Counted from the first letter of the stretch, positions 7,692 through 15,405 are shown. The stretch is 64,000 bases of DNA from an uncultured Bacteroidales bacterium (GCA_902778265.1 CACYXI010000001.1:1-64000); one strand, 5' to 3'. Made by a program: numbers and translations. The notes: generated by a model not told the origin, from the letters alone.

Positions 7692-8198
7692 TCAGAAAAG
7701 GTATTCGGGGTATTTGTCAAAATCGGTTTCGGTCAATTCCTCTTCGGGATAAATCTCTCCCAAAAAGAATTTGTCAAGCCCGTCATCGTTGAGGGGGCGA
7801 ATCTCAAAGGAGTGATGTCCATCGTGGTGGTAGCATCTTGCATAGACAACTCCGTTCTCGCTCTCCACGATAATATCATTGCAATTTTCTCCGCAGGTCT
7901 TGATTGCATCGTGCAGGTTCTGAAATAATTTCGGTATAATTTCAAAGTCGCCATTCCACCTGCCGATAGTTCCCGTAACCACGCAAGGGGTATTGCATAC
8001 CTTTGAATACTTGATGTTCTCAATGAAATCTTCGTAGTCTTGGCGGGTTTGGTCATCGAGCCATTCATAATACTCCATTGAATTATCATCCCCTGCCTCT
8101 ATATTTTCTTCAACGCACCAATCTTGATAATCATCATAAGTATAGCCGTTGAAGTTCAGTGTGTCAATCAAAGTCCTTTTGTTGTTTGTGTTGCTCAT
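7692..8198 (-). CDS. Acidic hypothetical protein (168 aa)
   Basis: Many D, E, Y and W residues and a CYHHDGHH segment that could bind a metal. No family recognised. First gene behind the element at 8241. Confidence 0.65.
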   Translation of the reverse strand: MSNTNNKRTLIDTLNFNGYTYDDYQDWCVEENIEAGDDNSMEYYEWLDDQTRQDYEDFIENIKYSKVCNTPCVVTGTIGRWNGDFEIIPKLFQNLHDAIKTCGENCNDIIVESENGVVYARCYHHDGHHSFEIRPLNDDGLDKFFLGEIYPEEELTETDFDKYPEYLF

Positions 8199-8240
8199 AT
8201 CTCTTATTGTTTTTTGTTCTTTGTCTTTTGTTCAAATTTG

Positions 8241-8256
8241 AACAAATTGTATGCCA
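8241..8256 (-). promoter_or_regulatory. Early-type promoter element
   Basis: Core TGGCATACAATTTGTT, upstream of the 168-aa gene. Confidence 0.55.
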
Positions 8257-8290
8257 AACCTGTTATTTCACAGTTATACTTTTATTTTGT

Positions 8291-8385
8291 TAAAAAAGAA
8301 GGATGGCGTGAGGTCTTTCGATTTCTCTCCTACCGAAGTCACTTATCGGGTCTGCACCATCCTTCTAACATAGTTTTTTATTCTA
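8291..8385 (-). ncRNA. Candidate small RNA with 5'/3' closing stem and terminator
   Basis: On the minus strand AGAAGGATGG (8366-8357) pairs perfectly with CCATCCTTCT (8306-8297) and the pairing ends in six T residues. The ends of the transcript therefore form its own terminator. A strong TGGCACG...TTTGCA element at 8396 precedes it, and no gene lies between the two. The interior holds GTAGGAGAGAAATC-like sequence of unknown role. Confidence 0.5.
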
Positions 8386-8395
8386 TCAAAGTGTC

Positions 8396-8411
8396 TGCAA
8401 AAACCGTGCCA
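8396..8411 (-). promoter_or_regulatory. Early-type promoter element for the small RNA
   Basis: Core TGGCACGGTTTTTGCA. The next feature downstream is the hairpin RNA, not a gene. Confidence 0.6.
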
Positions 8412-8419
8412 AACCTATC

Positions 8420-8596
8420 CTAAATAAATTCTATCGGTGTTGAAATTGTGTGTACCTCTGCATATCCGTTAGTGGTGCCCACTCCTTTCTTTGTGAGTTC
8501 TTCCTTGACGCGCTTTTCTGCGCTCTCCCAATCCTCTGCTTGGAGAATAAAGGTGTACTTGGTAGGGTTGCCCCATTTGTAGATAAATGTTTTCAT
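8420..8596 (-). CDS. Small hypothetical protein (58 aa)
   Basis: The frame MKTFIYKWGNPTKYTF... to ...PIEFI-TAG has its own promoter element at 8628 and a start in the CGATATG context. It resembles short phage proteins of unknown role. Its TAG stop is one sign of a standard code. Confidence 0.6.
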   Translation of the reverse strand: MKTFIYKWGNPTKYTFILQAEDWESAEKRVKEELTKKGVGTTNGYAEVHTISTPIEFI

Positions 8597-8627
8597 ATCG
8601 TGTGTGTTAATTTACAACTATACTACA

Positions 8628-8643
8628 TACAAAACCTGTGCCA
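8628..8643 (-). promoter_or_regulatory. Early-type promoter element
   Basis: Core TGGCACAGGTTTTGTA, followed by GTATAGTTG, upstream of the 58-aa gene. Confidence 0.6.
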
Positions 8644-8649
8644 AACCGC

Positions 8650-8808
8650 TTACAAGAAACAGAAAACGTAGGTCAAAAGACCTATAAGGCCCAAAATACC
8701 AGCGATTCCAACACCCACAATGATTTTAAGACCTTTTTCTGAAAGTTCCGTGATTTCGGGCATATCTTCCGGTTCGGTAAAGTTCCACGGGTTAATGAAA
8801 ATGTACAT
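8650..8808 (-). CDS. Single-pass membrane protein (52 aa)
   Basis: A charged N-terminal part with acidic residues is followed by one membrane segment (IIVGVGIAGILGLIGLLTYV) and a short C-terminus. The start MYIFINPW is preferred; an upstream ATG adds 9 residues. Unknown role at the inner membrane. Confidence 0.55.
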   Translation of the reverse strand: MYIFINPWNFTEPEDMPEITELSEKGLKIIVGVGIAGILGLIGLLTYVFCFL

Positions 8809-8880
8809 CACTGATATTTTTAAGGTTACAATCAATTATATTATATTAATATATAACAAAACTTCATAGACTATTCAGCT

Positions 8881-9069
8881 TTATACATTCCATCCAATTT
8901 CAATCATTTTGTTTCCATCTTCGTCTTCTATGGAATATCCTCGTATAGGGTCAATATCAGTTATTTTTACTTTTGAACCCTTTGTGAATATTCCAGATAA
9001 AGATTCATGTTCCATTGTAGTTTTAGTCCAATCTCCAATATTGAACCCATTTGTTGTCTTTATAAACAT
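8881..9069 (-). CDS. Small hypothetical protein (62 aa)
   Basis: Has the size and pattern of a small beta-barrel or SH3-like domain (KGSKVKITDIDPIRGYSIED). Last gene of the run 9841-8881. Confidence 0.55.
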   Translation of the reverse strand: MFIKTTNGFNIGDWTKTTMEHESLSGIFTKGSKVKITDIDPIRGYSIEDEDGNKMIEIGWNV

Positions 9070-9080
9070 ATTATGCTACT

Positions 9081-9494
9081 TTATTTTATACCATACATTC
9101 CTTCTTTTGCTTCAAGAGCAAGTCCCATAGGTATTAAACCACGGAAATCAAAGTGATGCTCATTAAGCCAATCAACATCATCTCCCAATTCAAATCCATC
9201 AAAAGCATTTGAATCAGAACCATAGTTATCAACTACTTTCCAAAACTCTTTCCTCTCTTCCTCAGTCATACTTGTCATTGGACGAAGATAAGGTTTAACT
9301 TGGTCTATACATTTTGTATCATTCCAAAATGATACCACATAAGTCCCTTTCTTCCACGCCCATGTGCTTTTGTTCAATCTCTCTATGCCTAAAATCCGCA
9401 AAGGATTGTTATGTCCATCAACTTTTGCTTGTACTCCATAAAGCAATCTTGCACTCAGGTCTTTAATCAATAGTTGTTTTTCTTCTGGTGTCAT
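9081..9494 (-). CDS. Conserved hypothetical protein (137 aa), paralogue of 12094-12516
   Basis: It shares the opening MTxEEKQLL, a central YLRPM-type segment with SMTEEE, and the tail HHFDxRGLI...GLALEAxEGMY with the 140-aa protein at 12094. I know this architecture from Bacteroidota genomes and their phages, where it has no assigned function. 3 nt separate it from the gene upstream. Confidence 0.7.
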   Translation of the reverse strand: MTPEEKQLLIKDLSARLLYGVQAKVDGHNNPLRILGIERLNKSTWAWKKGTYVVSFWNDTKCIDQVKPYLRPMTSMTEEERKEFWKVVDNYGSDSNAFDGFELGDDVDWLNEHHFDFRGLIPMGLALEAKEGMYGIK

Positions 9495-9496
9495 AA

Positions 9497-9841
9497 CTAA
9501 TCAATATTATGTATTCTCTTATACGCAATATAAAGTTTCCCGATAGAACAGTACATTGCCTTAAATCCATTTCGAAACAACTCTCCATCCTTCAAAGAGT
9601 ACCAGTCAAATGTATCTTCATGATAGACACCCTTCCTACTGATTCTAATGGAATCCCTTTTCTTTTGAACCATAAAATTCTTGATATCTTCTATTATAAG
9701 ATTTCTGATGAAATCTAATAACGGAGAGTTTGAATTACCATCTAAACCGATGGATTTAGCAGAACTTATAAGAGCAACTATGTCCTTTTTAATAACTGCA
9801 TCTTTGCAATTATCCAACAGAGTTATTAGTTTATTATCCAT
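9497..9841 (-). CDS. Hypothetical protein (114 aa)
   Basis: Unrecognised, helical N-terminal half. First gene behind the promoter element at 9875. Confidence 0.6.
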   Translation of the reverse strand: MDNKLITLLDNCKDAVIKKDIVALISSAKSIGLDGNSNSPLLDFIRNLIIEDIKNFMVQKKRDSIRISRKGVYHEDTFDWYSLKDGELFRNGFKAMYCSIGKLYIAYKRIHNID

Positions 9842-9874
9842 ATCTATTCAGTTTTAATTTACAACTATTCTTCT

Positions 9875-9890
9875 TACAAGAAGTGTGCCA
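9875..9890 (-). promoter_or_regulatory. Early-type promoter element
   Basis: Core TGGCACACTTCTTGTA, upstream of the operon 9841-8881. Confidence 0.6.
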
Positions 9891-9969
9891 AGAGTGTCAA
9901 ACTCAACAACTTTTTTGAAAAAGTTCCGTGCCGAAGAAAGACCAAAACTCCGACGCGGAACACGCACTA

Positions 9970-10158
9970 CTAACCGATAATTTCAAATTCATCTATTTGT
10001 GGGTTGATAGCAAGACCACCCCAAGTTCCGTGCAGTTGTCCGATTGAATCAATATGATTGACCACTCCCTCTCTGCCATCGTATGCCCTTGCTTGCCAAT
10101 CGGTGCCACCGCAATCGTCAAGACGGATAATACGGATTTTGTCGCCAACTTTTACCAT
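9970..10158 (-). CDS. DUF4314/SH3-like small protein (62 aa)
   Basis: MVKVGDKIRIIRLDD followed by GREGVVNHIDSIGQLHGTWGG matches the small DUF4314/KOW-like barrel common in phages. Its function is unknown. 7 nt downstream of the stop of the Cys-rich 110-aa gene, probably in one transcript. Confidence 0.6.
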   Translation of the reverse strand: MVKVGDKIRIIRLDDCGGTDWQARAYDGREGVVNHIDSIGQLHGTWGGLAINPQIDEFEIIG

Positions 10159-10165
10159 ACCTATA

Positions 10166-10498
10166 TTATTTTATGCTCTTTGGGTGCTGAATTGTCTTTT
10201 CCCTGCTTTCAAGTCTTGCTTGGATTTCAAGGGGGCAATTGACACAACATTTGCTATCAATGTCCACCGCCCTACACATAGAGCAAGTTACAATCCTTGC
10301 ACCGCAACTTGGACAGGTCTGAATTTTTAGTTCTGCATCTAACTCTACTTCCTCTCCGCACTGCGGGCAAACTTCGTAGGTCTTATCCTCGCTTGCTTTC
10401 AGTTCGGGGAAGATTGTGTCAAGAAACTCGTTAGTCCCCTTGTCGTAGTAACTCTTGGCTAACTGCAACCCCCTTTTGTATTTTTCTTTGTAGCCCAT
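10166..10498 (-). CDS. Double zinc-ribbon protein (110 aa)
   Basis: Four Cys pairs in order: CPQC, CPSC, CSMC, CVNC, spaced as two tandem zinc ribbons, behind a helical N-terminal 40 residues. The start MGYKEKYKRG is chosen because the promoter element at 10529 lies inside the longer frame. Probably a nucleic-acid or protein adaptor. Confidence 0.65.
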   Translation of the reverse strand: MGYKEKYKRGLQLAKSYYDKGTNEFLDTIFPELKASEDKTYEVCPQCGEEVELDAELKIQTCPSCGARIVTCSMCRAVDIDSKCCVNCPLEIQARLESREKTIQHPKSIK

Positions 10499-10528
10499 AA
10501 TGTTTGTATTTTTCTCGTTTATACTTCT

Positions 10529-10544
10529 TGCAAAGTTTATGCCA
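10529..10544 (-). promoter_or_regulatory. Early-type promoter element
   Basis: Core TGGCATAAACTTTGCA, followed by TATAAA. It fixes the start of the zinc-ribbon gene at 10498. Confidence 0.65.
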
Positions 10545-10556
10545 AAGCGGTGTTCT

Positions 10557-10922
10557 TCAGGAAACTTCTTTCTTATAGTTCTCAAACCAATTCCTGCATC
10601 TGCGGAAATCTACTTCGGTCATTGACTTCAATCGGTGCAGAATATCATCTAAATCATCGGTATAGAGTTCATCTGCATAATGCCAATCGGCATCGGTTTC
10701 AATAACCAAACGAGTTAGGACGGAACCGCTACCCGTAAGGGCATCTACCACCATAACATTGTACGCATCTTCGGTATTGTTTTTAATGGAAATGCCATCT
10801 TGTCCCTCATAGATAGGGATTTCATAGTGCCCATCTTCCATATCCATAGTCCCTTTGGACATGACGAACCCCGTTAGTTCGTTGATTATGTTCCTGCGGA
10901 CTTCGTTGAGTGTAGGTATCAT
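10557..10922 (-). CDS. Hypothetical protein (121 aa)
   Basis: Unrecognised, acidic in its centre. Second gene behind the element at 11149, 13 nt after the 59-aa gene. Confidence 0.6.
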   Translation of the reverse strand: MIPTLNEVRRNIINELTGFVMSKGTMDMEDGHYEIPIYEGQDGISIKNNTEDAYNVMVVDALTGSGSVLTRLVIETDADWHYADELYTDDLDDILHRLKSMTEVDFRRCRNWFENYKKEVS

Positions 10923-10935
10923 AGTTGATTACTTA

Positions 10936-11115
10936 TTATTCGGTGATTATGCGCTTGTTGATATGACCATAGGTGTAACCATTGTCATTTGAAAGAATAA
11001 TCTTTTCATCTTCATCGTACTGCGAAAGAATATCAATCAGTTCTTTGATTGTAATGGAGTTCTGCTCGGCCTCTATCGCAGAATAGTAAGTGCGGTTTGT
11101 GTGAATTGTAACCAT
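10936..11115 (-). CDS. Small hypothetical protein (59 aa)
   Basis: The frame MVTIHTNRTYYSAIE... to ...HINKRIITE has its own promoter element. It resembles the small DUF of phages with an LSxYDEDxKI segment, but I cannot name it. Confidence 0.55.
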   Translation of the reverse strand: MVTIHTNRTYYSAIEAEQNSITIKELIDILSQYDEDEKIILSNDNGYTYGHINKRIITE

Positions 11116-11148
11116 AATGCGTTGTTTTTAATTCTCAACTACACTATT

Positions 11149-11164
11149 TACAAACCCCATGCCA
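11149..11164 (-). promoter_or_regulatory. Early-type promoter element
   Basis: Core TGGCATGGGGTTTGTA, upstream of the 59-aa and 121-aa genes. Confidence 0.6.
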
Positions 11165-11169
11165 AACCG

Positions 11170-11334
11170 CTATTCCCATACAACTTTTGTTGTAATTCCG
11201 TTAATGGGCCAACAACCAATTTTCTTCATATCTGCTATAAAGTTCTTCTGCCATTGTTCGGCCTTTTCTTTCGTGTCAAATTCATAATGAATATCGCGAA
11301 TCCCATTTGTATAGGTATTGAAAAACCACTTCAT
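11170..11334 (-). CDS. Small hypothetical protein (54 aa)
   Basis: The frame MKWFFNTYTNGIRDI... to ...TTKVVWE ends in TAG. 17 nt downstream of the 67-aa gene, so probably second in its operon. Unrecognised. Confidence 0.5.
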   Translation of the reverse strand: MKWFFNTYTNGIRDIHYEFDTKEKAEQWQKNFIADMKKIGCWPINGITTKVVWE

Positions 11335-11351
11335 GACTTGATTGTTTTATT

Positions 11352-11555
11352 TTATTCGTATTCTTCGTCAATGTTATCTACATTTTCACGAACAACATAA
11401 CTGCTCGCGTTTGCAGTGATTTTTTTGATTGCTTCGTCTGCTACAATAGCAAAGAGTTCATCGTCCCTCATAGGGGAAGCCTCCGCCTTGTCTTTTGGTA
11501 CATCGACCTCAACCCTTGTAGCAACACTGAAATAAACTATAAATTCTCTTTTCAT
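11352..11555 (-). CDS. Small hypothetical protein (67 aa)
   Basis: The start MKREFIVYFSV is set by the promoter element at 11590, which lies in the longer frame. Acidic C-terminus. Unrecognised. Confidence 0.6.
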   Translation of the reverse strand: MKREFIVYFSVATRVEVDVPKDKAEASPMRDDELFAIVADEAIKKITANASSYVVRENVDNIDEEYE

Positions 11556-11589
11556 ATTTGTTGTGTTTATTGTTTTACATCTTATGTAG

Positions 11590-11605
11590 AGCAAAGACCA
11601 TGCCA
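11590..11605 (-). promoter_or_regulatory. Early-type promoter element
   Basis: Core TGGCATGGTCTTTGCT, GG-N10-GC spacing. Confidence 0.6.
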
Positions 11606-11615
11606 AACCGCTATT

Positions 11616-11843
11616 TCAGAAAAGATTTATGTATCCAATGTATTCGGGATACTTGTAATGCAGCATCTTAAAGGCAATGTCATCTTTGTCTTTATCGAAA
11701 CACTTAATGCAGAACGGCTGTAACCACTTAATAGTATCTGACACATCACAAGCCATATCAGTCTTTCTGTCCACATAAACAAATGCTTCTATGTAGAAAG
11801 AACCTTTTATGATATTGTGCTTTATGAGGAATCTTTTTAGCAT
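11616..11843 (-). CDS. Small hypothetical protein (75 aa)
   Basis: Unrecognised, contains a CIKCFD segment. No class-I element precedes it; instead a palindromic hairpin lies 35 nt upstream. Confidence 0.55.
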   Translation of the reverse strand: MLKRFLIKHNIIKGSFYIEAFVYVDRKTDMACDVSDTIKWLQPFCIKCFDKDKDDIAFKMLHYKYPEYIGYINLF

Positions 11844-11868
11844 AGTCTATTTGGCTTTATGATATTTA

Positions 11869-11907
11869 AGCGAGAAACCCACGATTTTAATCGTGGGAGT
11901 ATGTCAA
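11869..11907. mobile_element. Solitary IS200/IS605-like end hairpin
   Basis: GCGAGAA is followed by CCCACGAT-TTTA-ATCGTGGG and then AGTATGTCAA. This matches the right-end palindrome style of IS200/IS605-family elements as I know them. No TnpA or TnpB frame is present nearby. It may be a decayed or non-autonomous remnant. Confidence 0.4.
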
Positions 11908-11914
11908 ACATAAA

Positions 11915-12085
11915 TCAAAAAGAATATATGCCATAATAAATGCAAGCCATCATCTTAGATATTTCGCTATCTCTGTCAAGAGAGAAAAACTCTTCCATGT
12001 CGGCTATTATTTCTTCTTTAGTATGAGTGTTCTTGTACTCTTCCCATTTGTTAATGGCTTCACTCCAATGTTTAATTGTTTCCAT
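11915..12085 (-). CDS. Small hypothetical protein (56 aa)
   Basis: The frame METIKHWSEAINKWEEYKN... to ...YYGIYSF is helical, with a C-terminal hydrophobic stretch. 8 nt downstream of the 140-aa gene. Confidence 0.5.
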   Translation of the reverse strand: METIKHWSEAINKWEEYKNTHTKEEIIADMEEFFSLDRDSEISKMMACIYYGIYSF

Positions 12086-12093
12086 AATTATTC

Positions 12094-12516
12094 CTACTTT
12101 ATATCATACATCCCTTCGGGTGCTTCAAGGGCAAGACCTTTTTCTATAAGTCCACGATAGTCAAAATGGTGAGAGTTGAGCCAATCAATAGCATTTTGTG
12201 GGGTTGCGTGAATATAGGCCTCTGCAATATCTTTTTGCCGAGCAATCATATATTCATCCTCTTCTTTCTCCGTCATACTTGACATTGTACGGAGATACGG
12301 TTTACAATGTTCCAAATCAACCCACTCCCCATAGTAATCAGCCTGAATCTCTTTGGTATGAATATTAATACATATTATATTATCATTTTTTATAGCAATT
12401 ACATCTTCTCCATCCGTAGTTTCATTACTATAAGTCCAAATGAACTGGCATGTTACTCCATAAGGCAACCTTGCACAAAGGTCTATGAGTAACAGTTGTT
12501 TTTCTTCCTGTGTCAT
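12094..12516 (-). CDS. Conserved hypothetical protein (140 aa), paralogue of 9081-9494
   Basis: Same framework as the 137-aa protein at 9081: MTQEEKQLLLIDLCARLPYG, a YLRTMSSMTEKEE segment and the tail HHFDYRGLIEKGLALEAPEG. The middle differs, consistent with an old duplication. Function unknown. Confidence 0.7.
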   Translation of the reverse strand: MTQEEKQLLLIDLCARLPYGVTCQFIWTYSNETTDGEDVIAIKNDNIICINIHTKEIQADYYGEWVDLEHCKPYLRTMSSMTEKEEDEYMIARQKDIAEAYIHATPQNAIDWLNSHHFDYRGLIEKGLALEAPEGMYDIK

Positions 12517-12551
12517 AGTTCTATTCTCTTTTCAATGAAAAATAGATGGAA

Positions 12552-12764
12552 TTACTTCAAGGTTTTGTTGATAACTCGATTAATTCTTGAACGAAACTCC
12601 TGCTCGCTTACTTCATCAATGTTATCCATTGTAGAAATACTATTGCAGATGAAAAACCTTATATCGTTTGGGTTGCTTTCATCAATCCAATAGCGAGTTT
12701 CGGAGTTGGTGTTTTCGCAAATTTCGTTTGCTTGTCCTGCAAGGGTATGAATATCTTGTAACAT
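12552..12764 (-). CDS. Small hypothetical protein (70 aa)
   Basis: Unrecognised, acidic. Own promoter element at 12798. Confidence 0.6.
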   Translation of the reverse strand: MLQDIHTLAGQANEICENTNSETRYWIDESNPNDIRFFICNSISTMDNIDEVSEQEFRSRINRVINKTLK

Positions 12765-12797
12765 AGTGTTGTTTTTTTTATATCCGATTATTCTTCT

Positions 12798-12813
12798 TGC
12801 AAAAGGTATGCCA
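12798..12813 (-). promoter_or_regulatory. Early-type promoter element
   Basis: Core TGGCATACCTTTTGCA followed by AATAAT. Confidence 0.65.
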
Positions 12814-12820
12814 CGATTGA

Positions 12821-13228
12821 CTATTTCCCCTTATTGATAGGCAAATTTTGTGGATAATAATCCAAGTGTCCAATAGGATAGTATGCATCGGAAAAGTCAG
12901 TTCCCACTCGCAAGATTATCTCCCCTTGCTCATTGCGGATAGTGATATATTCGTAATCTGTATCATACCAAGTATCTCTATCCCTCCCCTTTACTATCTC
13001 CGTATGGATAGATACAACTTGTTTAGGGAAAGGATTGGTCTGCGCCTTGCTCGTTGGGTGTAGGCGGCCATAACTGCGGTAGCCATCGTAACCATCATAG
13101 ATTGCGCAATAGTTCTGCCCATCTATTGTAAGGACATATCCCTCTATATCGGTGTCCTCGCTGACATTGACATAATGGCATACTCCACTCAATTCGTGCT
13201 TGCCCTCAAAGTAAGTTCCTATTCTCAT
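12821..13228 (-). CDS. Hypothetical protein (135 aa)
   Basis: Predominantly beta by composition. The start MRIGTYFEGK is preferred; an upstream ATG would add MVFLLLLFSSFA, which looks like a short signal segment, so export cannot be excluded. No class-I promoter element precedes it. Confidence 0.6.
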   Translation of the reverse strand: MRIGTYFEGKHELSGVCHYVNVSEDTDIEGYVLTIDGQNYCAIYDGYDGYRSYGRLHPTSKAQTNPFPKQVVSIHTEIVKGRDRDTWYDTDYEYITIRNEQGEIILRVGTDFSDAYYPIGHLDYYPQNLPINKGK

Positions 13229-13264
13229 AGCAAAAGAAGAAAATAATAAAAGAAGAAATACCAA

Positions 13265-13345
13265 AGTTCAATCGCCACTCCCTTGTGGCGCAATCTTCCG
13301 CAATCCGTATAGTCAGTGTAGCCATTAAGGACTACGGAAGATTGA
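13265..13345. ncRNA. Structured intergenic RNA, related to the three-way-junction repeat
   Basis: GTTCAATCGCCA, the first arm of the 2536 repeat, recurs here. It is followed by hairpin CGCCAC/GTGGCG and a 9-bp stem AATCTTCCG (13292) with CGGAAGATT (13335-13343). ACTCAAAAGAGT follows, as at 2614 and 7434. Confidence 0.4.
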
Positions 13346-13379
13346 TAAAGGCAGGTACTCAAAAGAGTTCCTTTGTAGG

Positions 13380-13415
13380 GTTGAAAGGGGGAAAGGGTTG
13401 CTCTCCCCCTCTCTC
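13380..13415 (-). terminator. GC hairpin
   Basis: GGGGGAAAGGG with CCTCTCCCCCTCTC-type pairing lies just after the stop of the 193-aa gene on the minus strand. The T tract is weak. Confidence 0.35.
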
Positions 13416-13424
13416 TGCTCTCGC

Positions 13425-14006
13425 TTATTCAGCGATTGAGTAGGTTGTTCCGTTTACGGAAAGGGACACAATGTTGTCAATCCGCACATTAAAGGGTTTG
13501 ACTTGATTGACATTTAGTCCCTCTGCGCTCTGCGTGTTTGAGGGTGCGTGTTTTGGCTCAAACTGACGGATTATCTCCATTTGTGCCTTGTTCGCTATTG
13601 CACCATTGACCATATAGATTGTGGTCGGCTCTGCACCTTTGAGCAAGTAGAAGCGGACATAGGTTGTTCCGTTGTGAGCAATGAACTTATTGGGAATTTC
13701 CCAAGTTCCGTAAGGCAGACTTTCCGCTACGAAAGTCCTTTCATCGCCTTGTTTTTCAAGGCGGTTGTTTACCGCATTTTCGTATGAGTAACCGAATTGG
13801 CAGACTTTTGTCTGCAATTTGCGGACAATGCAATTTGCGAGGGGATTTCCGCGCTTATTGAGTTTCGCATCGGTGAGGGTAGTAAGGTTGAGCATTACAC
13901 AACCTTTGAGGTCTGCGAGGACTGCTTTGAGTTCTGCGGTGTTGATAGTCTTTGCGCTGACTGCGCTTACGGGGGTGTTTTTCGTTGCTTTCATCGTGGC
14001 AAACAT
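13425..14006 (-). CDS. Hypothetical protein (193 aa)
   Basis: An alanine- and lysine-rich N-terminal 25 residues precede a compact domain. No motif recognised. It is one of the larger proteins of the small-gene array and has its own promoter element at 14061. Confidence 0.65.
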   Translation of the reverse strand: MFATMKATKNTPVSAVSAKTINTAELKAVLADLKGCVMLNLTTLTDAKLNKRGNPLANCIVRKLQTKVCQFGYSYENAVNNRLEKQGDERTFVAESLPYGTWEIPNKFIAHNGTTYVRFYLLKGAEPTTIYMVNGAIANKAQMEIIRQFEPKHAPSNTQSAEGLNVNQVKPFNVRIDNIVSLSVNGTTYSIAE

Positions 14007-14060
14007 ATTAAGGGTTATACAAATTGTTCCGTAAGTATCGAACTTACACTTTATCTCTAC

Positions 14061-14076
14061 TGCGAATTTTGTGCCA
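14061..14076 (-). promoter_or_regulatory. Early-type promoter element (weak -12)
   Basis: Core TGGCACAAAATTCGCA; TTCGC replaces TTTGC. Confidence 0.5.
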
Positions 14077-14108
14077 AAAGTGCTATTTTGCTGAAAAAAA
14101 TTTCAATT

Positions 14109-14654
14109 TTATTTTGGCAAGGGTGCAAAAATGTTCCTACGCACACTCCTATTGGGGGTTTTAGGCAAGTTCCCTATAATTGCATCTAAAACTTGCTCTG
14201 CGGTGGTTGCCTTTGAAAGCATTTCTGCCCTTTTGTCAAAGATTGTTCGTACATCAATATCGGTAAAGTACTTTTTAGAAAAGTCTGCGAGTATTCTCTC
14301 CATATCTGCAACCGATTTCGCACCGCCAAGTGAAATACGCACTTTAAGCAACCTTATAAAATTCTTATTGGGATTTATGAGTTCGCTTATATAGTTCGCC
14401 CCATACGCTTGCCACGCATTGTGTAGATATAGGTTAATATCGCCCTCTTTTTCAATTTTAAGAGTAAAGCGACCATTTGTCCAACTATCTTCGGTGCGTG
14501 TAAATTTTTCGCCCCAAAAACGAGTTATTAAATCGGCTACCCTTTCGCACTCTGCTATCGCATCTTCCCTGCTATCATAGGGGGTGCTATCGGTTATTTT
14601 TCCATTACGATTGTAGGTGTTTACAAAAATAAAATTGTTGTAAGTCTTTTCCAT
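14109..14654 (-). CDS. Hypothetical protein (181 aa)
   Basis: Unrecognised, basic and mixed alpha/beta. Own promoter element at 14687. Confidence 0.65.
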   Translation of the reverse strand: MEKTYNNFIFVNTYNRNGKITDSTPYDSREDAIAECERVADLITRFWGEKFTRTEDSWTNGRFTLKIEKEGDINLYLHNAWQAYGANYISELINPNKNFIRLLKVRISLGGAKSVADMERILADFSKKYFTDIDVRTIFDKRAEMLSKATTAEQVLDAIIGNLPKTPNRSVRRNIFAPLPK

Positions 14655-14686
14655 TGTCTTGTCATTTATGCGTTTGTCTATCTATC

Positions 14687-14702
14687 TACAATAACCTTGC
14701 CA
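14687..14702 (-). promoter_or_regulatory. Early-type promoter element (weak)
   Basis: Core TGGCAAGGTTATTGTA, about 33 nt upstream of the 181-aa gene. Confidence 0.45.
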
Positions 14703-14880
14703 CAATGGCGGTCTTGCTGAAAAAATTTCTTTCTTTATATATTTCTTTCTTTGTCGGCTTACCTTTAAGATTGCAATCCATTTATTTGCGTTTTAAGGTG
14801 TTTATAAGACTTTTCGGTAAAGTTACCTGTCTTTTTGCTTTAAGGGGCAAATAGGGGCATATCTTCGCTTTGTAGGACAA

Positions 14881-15114
14881 TTAGTAAACCTTTCGCCCCC
14901 TTGCATCGTAAAAAGTGAACTTGTTTTTCCTTGCGATAGACACAAAGGTTGTTCCCTTTCCATTTCGTACAAGTACAATTTGTACTCCAACCGAGTTTGT
15001 CCATATTTCGTGGTCGCCCTTTGCACAGCGAGCAAAGAAAAAGCCATTAAATTCGCAGACTGCTTTCTGCTGACGATAGGAAAATCCAAGTGCAATAGTG
15101 TAGTTCGTTTTCAT
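14881..15114 (-). CDS. Small basic hypothetical protein (77 aa)
   Basis: Beta-rich, with repeated aromatic residues. Last minus-strand gene of the small-gene array before the strand switch at 15.2 kb. No promoter element seen. Confidence 0.6.
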   Translation of the reverse strand: MKTNYTIALGFSYRQQKAVCEFNGFFFARCAKGDHEIWTNSVGVQIVLVRNGKGTTFVSIARKNKFTFYDARGRKVY

Positions 15115-15389
15115 AAGGACTATTGATTAAGGGTTAAACAAATATCTTTTCATCTATATTTACTGACTTTGTTTCAAAATCTTTCACTCTATCTCAAACT
15201 TTTTTGAAAGGGTGTTTTTTTGCTTTCATATCCTTTGCATCTATATTTACGGGACTGCTTTCATTTTCTTTCACTCTCCGCACAACTTTTTTTCTTTCTT
15301 TATATATTTCTTTCTTTCCGCATACACACATGGGCATACGCAAATTATTTTATAGGATATTGCACTTTTTCTCTTAAATCAGTTTGCTT

Positions 15390-15405
15390 TGGCACGATTT
15401 TTCCA
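15390..15405 (+). promoter_or_regulatory. Degenerate early-type promoter element, plus strand
   Basis: TGGCACGATTTTTCCA followed by TATACT. The TGGCACG half is intact and the -12 half is not. Confidence 0.35.

Noticed and set aside
15390..15405. Functional sigma-54-type promoter on the plus strand
   Set aside because: Kept only as a weak site because the -12 GC is missing.
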